Shown in pieces: positions 5,956 through 5,978 of a stretch of 5,978 nt of DNA. The position numbers and the translations under genes were made by a program. Below the pieces are notes generated by a model. It was given only the letters and a program-made list of their open reading frames with translations, searched no databases and was not told the DNA's origin. The stretch comes from an uncultured Bacteroidales bacterium (lineage in GTDB: Bacteria > Bacteroidota > Bacteroidia > Bacteroidales > Paludibacteraceae), in NCBI GenBank assembly GCA_903873355.1, contig CAIQOG010000061.1, positions 1 through 5,978 on the forward strand, given 5' to 3'. The stretch's first letter is position 1, and the number at the start of each line of letters is the position of its first letter.

Positions 5956-5978
5956 CCTCTCCCTAACCCTCTCCAGTG
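5956..5978. repeat. Partial purine/pyrimidine-biased repeat-like element at the window edge
   Basis: The plus strand carries CCTCTCC twice (5956-5962 and 5968-5974) separated by CTAAC, reading GGAGAGG twice on the strand of the lipoate ligase. Its composition differs sharply from the AT-rich gaps elsewhere in the window. It resembles the CCCTCTCC-type dispersed intergenic repeats I know from many bacterial genomes. Only one edge is visible, so the full unit and any hairpin cannot be seen. The 3' GGAGAGG ends 3 nt before the ligase ATG and may act as a ribosome-binding site. Confidence 0.4.

Overview
The window looks like an ordinary chromosomal stretch of a Bacteroidota genome. My best guess is the Bacteroidales/Marinilabiliales side, but the sequence here does not fix the genus. 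The reasons are: a Dxs protein with lineage-typical motifs ([14 protein letters not shown]); Bacteroidota-type -7 boxes (TAnnTTTG) upstream of genes; no clear Shine-Dalgarno sites ahead of most starts; moderately AT-rich DNA with very AT-rich gaps; a DUF4286 gene; and a tRNA gene without encoded CCA.

Layout: (1) 1-145 is an AT-rich leader with a candidate promoter. It is followed by dxs (146-2062, MEP isoprenoid pathway), which is closed by a strong 14-bp terminator hairpin. (2) 2238-4020 is a compact three-gene operon with gaps of 2 and 8 nt. It encodes an unrecognised 105-aa lipoprotein, a 104-aa Gly/Tyr/Ser-rich lipoprotein ending in an RGGFG tail like that of YgiB (DUF1190), and a YgiC-like ATP-grasp ligase of the glutathionylspermidine-synthase family without the amidase domain. 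A 15-bp hairpin closes it. (3) On the minus strand, 4077-4150 is tRNA-Ala(GGC), with its own -7 box TATCTTTG upstream. It converges on the same hairpin. (4) 4319-5211 is a two-gene unit: a DUF4286 protein whose stop overlaps the ruvC start by one base. (5) On the minus strand, 5215-5952 is a short lipoate-protein ligase. It converges on ruvC with only 3 nt between stop codons and is preceded by a purine-rich repeat-like sequence that runs off the window edge.

dxs, ruvC, the lipoate ligase and the tRNA are housekeeping genes with no evident functional link. The one part that looks under-described is the central lipoprotein-lipoprotein-ligase operon. It resembles a minimal version of the enterobacterial ygiB-ygiC (and yjfM-yjfC) pairing, with an added small lipoprotein of unknown function. 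I see no mobile elements, CRISPR arrays, pseudogenes or rRNA.
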